Assembly (NCBI GenBank): GCA_964572965.1
Contig: CAZNHL010000062.1
Coordinates: 1 to 26,959, forward strand
Length of the DNA: 26,959 bases
Direction of reading: 5' to 3'
From: CAZNHL01 sp964572965
GTDB lineage: Bacteria > Bacteroidota > Bacteroidia > Cytophagales > UBA9547
The translations under genes were made by a program, and so were the position numbers. Shown here piece by piece: positions 24,458 through 26,959 of the stretch (position 1 is its first letter; each line of letters begins with the position of its first letter). The notes under the pieces were generated by a model. It was not told where the DNA came from, made no database searches, and saw only the letters and a list, made by a program, of their open reading frames with translations.

Positions 24458-24621
24458 GATAAATGGTTCTGGTTTTTATCGTTTTCGTCGTCAAACAGGA
24501 TTCTTACAGAAGGTGTATAGCCGTCGTCATACTGCCCTGTTTTTACTGCCCACAGAAAGGCCATCAGGAAGCACGATGCAACTAATAAACTGACTCCGAT
24601 TAAAATAAAGATGACGCTCAT
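24454..24621 (-). CDS. ccoS: cbb3 oxidase maturation protein CcoS
   Basis: A 55-residue protein when started at MSVIFILIGVS; the ORF could extend to 24642 but CcoS proteins normally begin at this Met. One membrane helix (VIFILIGVSLLVASCFLMAFLWAV) is followed by the family's hydrophilic GQYDDGYTPSVRILFDD block. CcoS is needed for cofactor insertion into the oxidase. It is the first gene of the cco operon here and overlaps ccoNO by four bases. The copper ATPase gene ccoI, which usually precedes it, is absent. Confidence 0.9.
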   Translation of the reverse strand: MSVIFILIGVSLLVASCFLMAFLWAVKTGQYDDGYTPSVRILFDDENDKNQNHLS

Positions 24622-24691
24622 GACTTTAATTTGATACCACAAATCAACAGCCTTCTTAATCGTTTTTTAATGAGCATAAACACCCGAAAAG

Positions 24692-24705
24692 ATGACATTC
24701 GTCAT
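24692..24705 (-). promoter_or_regulatory. CRP/FNR-like palindrome upstream of the cco operon
   Basis: ATGAC (24692-24696), ATTC, GTCAT (24701-24705) is a perfect palindrome with the 5-4-5 layout of CRP/FNR-family sites. It lies 71 bases upstream of the ccoS start. The divergent two-component genes include a response regulator with a CRP-type domain, which is the obvious candidate to bind it. Confidence 0.5.
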
Positions 24706-24813
24706 ATTTTAAAAATCAGGCACAAACTACTTTTGGAAAATATAGCCGGGATTGTGAACGAGAGTCTTTGCCTCGTGGTATTGGAATAAGCAGTAATCAG
24801 AACTTGAAAGTAT

Positions 24814-24920
24814 GTGGCTTCGACTACACTCAGCCACCTTCTTCTTCCATTTGGTAGCTGAGCGTAGCCGAAGCCACCTTCTTCATAGGTGTATGAGCGG
24901 AGTCGAAGATACCTATGAAG
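24814..24920. repeat. Cluster of palindromic intergenic repeats
   Basis: Three versions of TGAGYGKAGYCGAA occur. The first, at 24814-24838 (GTGGCTTCGACTACACTCAG...), is inverted relative to the second, at 24853-24877 (GCTGAGCGTAGCCGAAGCCAC), giving a large imperfect hairpin. The third is inside a perfect inverted repeat, CTTCATAGGT (24881-24890) / ACCTATGAAG (24911-24920). Such TCGAAGCCAC repeats are common between genes in Bacteroidota, from memory. Confidence 0.75.
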
Positions 24921-24981
24921 ACCACAAGAACTCTTATTACACAAACCAATTAAAGAACTCATTTTAGCCGAATGCTTGATA

Positions 24982-25015
24982 CTCTGTAAGCCAATCTCTA
25001 GTTTTACATACAGAG
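24982..25015. promoter_or_regulatory. Inverted repeat before the sensor kinase gene
   Basis: CTCTGTA (24982-24988) and TACAGAG (25009-25015) are perfect 7-base arms with a 20-base spacer, ending 18 bases before the kinase start codon. It is a possible operator or leader hairpin, with no other support. Confidence 0.3.
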
Positions 25016-25033
25016 CATCATATACATTCCGAC

Positions 25034-26146
25034 ATGGATAAAGATAAAGAACAACGAATTTCTGACACTGAATCAAGATTGAAAGCGATTATAGACACAG
25101 CGGTAGACGGTATCATTACCATTGACTCACAGGGCATCATAGAAGCGGTGAACCCTGCGGTGACAAGGCTGTTTGGCTATGCGGATAATGAAATGATCGG
25201 TAAGAATATTCATATACTGATGCCGGAACCTGACAAAAGTCACCACAACGAGTACATAGAAAAGTACAACCGTACAGGAAAAGGCAATATCATCGGCAAG
25301 GGGCGTGAGGTGATCGGGAGGCGCAAAGATGGCTCTACCTTCCCTTTCCTTTTAAGTATCAGCGAAGTAATGCTTAGTAAAAAGAAGATGTTTACAGGGA
25401 TCATCCACGACATTTCAGAACTGAGAGAAGTAAAAGATGCCTTACAGAAAGAAATGCAACTGAACGAGCTAAAGTCGCGCTTTGTGACGATGGCTTCGCA
25501 TGAATTCAGAACACCCCTAAGCGCTATTCTTTCCTCTGCATCGCTCATCGGCAAATACAAGGAAAATCAAGATGAAGAAAAAAGGCTAAAACATGTCAAC
25601 CGCATCAAATCGTCCGTTACCAATATGACCAATATCCTGAACGACTTCCTGTCCCTCAGCAGACTGGAAGAAGGTATGGTCATGAATCAGCCTGTGGAAT
25701 TTGACATACGCGAGCTTGCCGATGAGGTAACGGGAGAACTCAGCTCCGTTTTAAAAGACAAGCAAACAATCGATTATGAACATAGCGGCTCAGGTGAAAT
25801 TGTGGTTCTTGACAAAAACATCATCAAGAACATACTGATCAACCTGCTTTCCAATGCCATCAAATATTCGGGAGAAGGTAAACAGATTACTTTTTCAACC
25901 TTTACAGACGACAAAACACTAACCATCATTGTAACAGATCAGGGAATCGGTATTCCTGATGCCGACAAGCCTTTGCTGTTCGGCCGCTTTTTCAGAGCGC
26001 AAAATGCCACTAACGTACAGGGTACAGGGCTTGGGCTGAATATTGTTAAAAAGTACACAGACCTGCTAAACGGCAAGGTTGACTTTGTGAGCCAGCTGAA
26101 TACCGGAAGTACTTTTACTGTTACTGTACCTTATCACCTTTCATGA
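25034..26146 (+). CDS. FixL-like PAS sensor histidine kinase
   Basis: A 370-residue soluble kinase with no membrane helix. A PAS domain (about 12-130) is very close to the FixL haem-PAS: LFGYADNEMIGKNIHILMPE, then SHHNEYIEKYNRTG and GREVIGRRKDGS. H71 aligns with the haem-binding His (H200 of Bradyrhizobium FixL) and R91 with the haem-contacting Arg (R220). A HisKA domain follows with phospho-accepting H156 in ASHEFRTPLSA, then an HATPase with N274 (LLSNAIKY) and DQGIGI (302-307). It probably senses oxygen through haem and phosphorylates the next gene's product. It starts divergently from the cbb3 operon and ends one base before the regulator gene. Confidence 0.92.
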   Translation: MDKDKEQRISDTESRLKAIIDTAVDGIITIDSQGIIEAVNPAVTRLFGYADNEMIGKNIHILMPEPDKSHHNEYIEKYNRTGKGNIIGKGREVIGRRKDGSTFPFLLSISEVMLSKKKMFTGIIHDISELREVKDALQKEMQLNELKSRFVTMASHEFRTPLSAILSSASLIGKYKENQDEEKRLKHVNRIKSSVTNMTNILNDFLSLSRLEEGMVMNQPVEFDIRELADEVTGELSSVLKDKQTIDYEHSGSGEIVVLDKNIIKNILINLLSNAIKYSGEGKQITFSTFTDDKTLTIIVTDQGIGIPDADKPLLFGRFFRAQNATNVQGTGLGLNIVKKYTDLLNGKVDFVSQLNTGSTFTVTVPYHLS

Positions 26147-26147
26147 T

Positions 26148-26959
26148 ATGAAAACAATTCTGTTAATAGAAGATAATTTAGACGTACGGGAAAACACTGC
26201 CGAAATACTTGAGCTTTCCAATTACAATGTGCTTACGGCTGAAAACGGCAAGATCGGGATAGAACTTGCAAAAAAGCACTTACCGGACCTCATCATCTGT
26301 GACATTATGATGCCTGAACTTGACGGCTACGGGGTCATTCATGTATTAAGTAAACTACCTGAAACAGCTTCTATCCCATTTATATTCCTTACTGCTAAAA
26401 CAGAAAAGAGCGACGTACGCAAAGGAATGAACCTGGGTGCTGACGACTATCTGACTAAGCCTTTTGACGATGTGGAACTGATGGATGCTGTAGAAATCAG
26501 ACTCCGTAAACATGAGCTTATCAAAAGCCAGTCTACGACCACTGTTAACCATCTGAATGATCTTTCGAATGAAGCCAGAGGTTTAAAAGAACTGGAAAAA
26601 CTGATTGCTGACAAAAAGAAAATCAGCCGATACAGAAAAAAACAAACCTTATATTCTGAAGGTAATCAGGCACATTCTCTGTTTTTTGTGGTGAGCGGCA
26701 AGGTAAAAACTTACAAGACAAACGAAGACGGCCGAGAGTACATCACCGGGCTTCATAAAGACGGCGATTTCATTGGCTATATGAACCTGCTGGAAGACTC
26801 CAACTATACCGACTCTGCCGCTACTATGGAAGAGTGTGAACTGTGTGTCATTAACAAACAGGAATTTTTTGCCTTGCTGTATAGTAATCTTTCTATTGCA
26901 GAGAAATTTATTAAACTGCTTTGCAATGATTTGAAAGAAGGGGAAGAACGCCTGCTGAA
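26148..26959 (+). CDS. Response regulator fused to a CRP-type cyclic-nucleotide-binding domain (partial)
   Basis: The first 270 residues are present; the window ends inside the gene. A receiver domain (1-120) has E8/D9, phospho-accepting D52 in IICDIMMPE and K104 in YLTKPF. After a helical linker, a cNMP-binding beta-roll begins at about 155 (KQTLYSEGNQAHSLFFVVSG, then DGDFIGYMNLL and TMEECELCVI). A CRP-type helix-turn-helix is expected beyond the end. The fusion puts the two-component signal straight into a CRP/FNR-like DNA-binding protein, replacing the FixJ-FixK relay of rhizobia. It is coupled to the kinase gene with one base between them and probably regulates the cco operon. Confidence 0.9.
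   Translation, partial: MKTILLIEDNLDVRENTAEILELSNYNVLTAENGKIGIELAKKHLPDLIICDIMMPELDGYGVIHVLSKLPETASIPFIFLTAKTEKSDVRKGMNLGADDYLTKPFDDVELMDAVEIRLRKHELIKSQSTTTVNHLNDLSNEARGLKELEKLIADKKKISRYRKKQTLYSEGNQAHSLFFVVSGKVKTYKTNEDGREYITGLHKDGDFIGYMNLLEDSNYTDSAATMEECELCVINKQEFFALLYSNLSIAEKFIKLLCNDLKEGEERLL

Overview
The window looks like chromosomal DNA of a Bacteroidota bacterium, most likely of the Chitinophagaceae/Sphingobacteriales kind. The evidence is a type IX secretion C-terminal tail on a glycoside hydrolase, a fused CcoN-CcoO oxidase subunit with a single-haem CcoP, a TTG-N19-TAnnTTTG promoter, weak Shine-Dalgarno sequences and moderate-to-low GC. The genus is not resolved.

Region 1 (1-5760) is the most unusual part. 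On the minus strand lie a RlaP-type nucleotidyltransferase with a small partner gene, and a 746-residue protein with a C-H-C-C zinc module, a helical-repeat middle and a TerD-like end. Immediately upstream of the latter is about 480 nt of tightly packed structured RNA units. A divergent WYL regulator follows. Six units (63, 116, 67, 72, 80 and 63 nt) are separated by only 3-7 nt. Four share one two-stem fold: a 7-bp outer stem, a CAA/(A,T)ATT internal loop, an 8-bp inner stem, then TACTTC. Their stems differ in sequence but mostly keep pairing. One of these carries a tRNA T-arm in its loop. A fifth unit is a tRNA body whose anticodon loop has become a 50-nt insert holding the same fold inside-out. 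The sixth resembles tRNA-Phe(GAA). The promoter regions of the nucleotidyltransferase and of the RNA array are related, and the TACGCAA/TTGCGTAG motif recurs in all three promoter regions, so this looks like one regulon. RlaP-type enzymes are known from predicted RNA-repair systems; no RNA ligase is present here. I read this as a candidate undescribed RNA-repair or tRNA-decoy system.

Region 2 (5761-11177) holds a large secreted GH43-type enzyme with lectin-like, CBM6-like and three PKD modules, a small membrane protein and a lipoprotein. Region 3 (11178-16625) is stress-related: a large KatE-type catalase, a 45-residue Lys/Ala-rich protein and a DUF892 ferritin-like protein, followed by a secreted protein of unknown function.

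Region 4 (16762-26959) is for microaerobic respiration. It holds ccoS-ccoNO-ccoQ-ccoP-ccoG-ccoH, a SafE/DsbD-like membrane protein and hemN in one minus-strand cluster, then a shortened 2-hydroxyacid-dehydrogenase-like protein. Divergently transcribed are a FixL-like PAS histidine kinase that keeps the haem histidine and arginine, and a response regulator fused to a CRP-type domain (cut by the window end). A CRP/FNR-like palindrome lies upstream of ccoS. CcoI, the copper ATPase usually found in this cluster, is not in the window.
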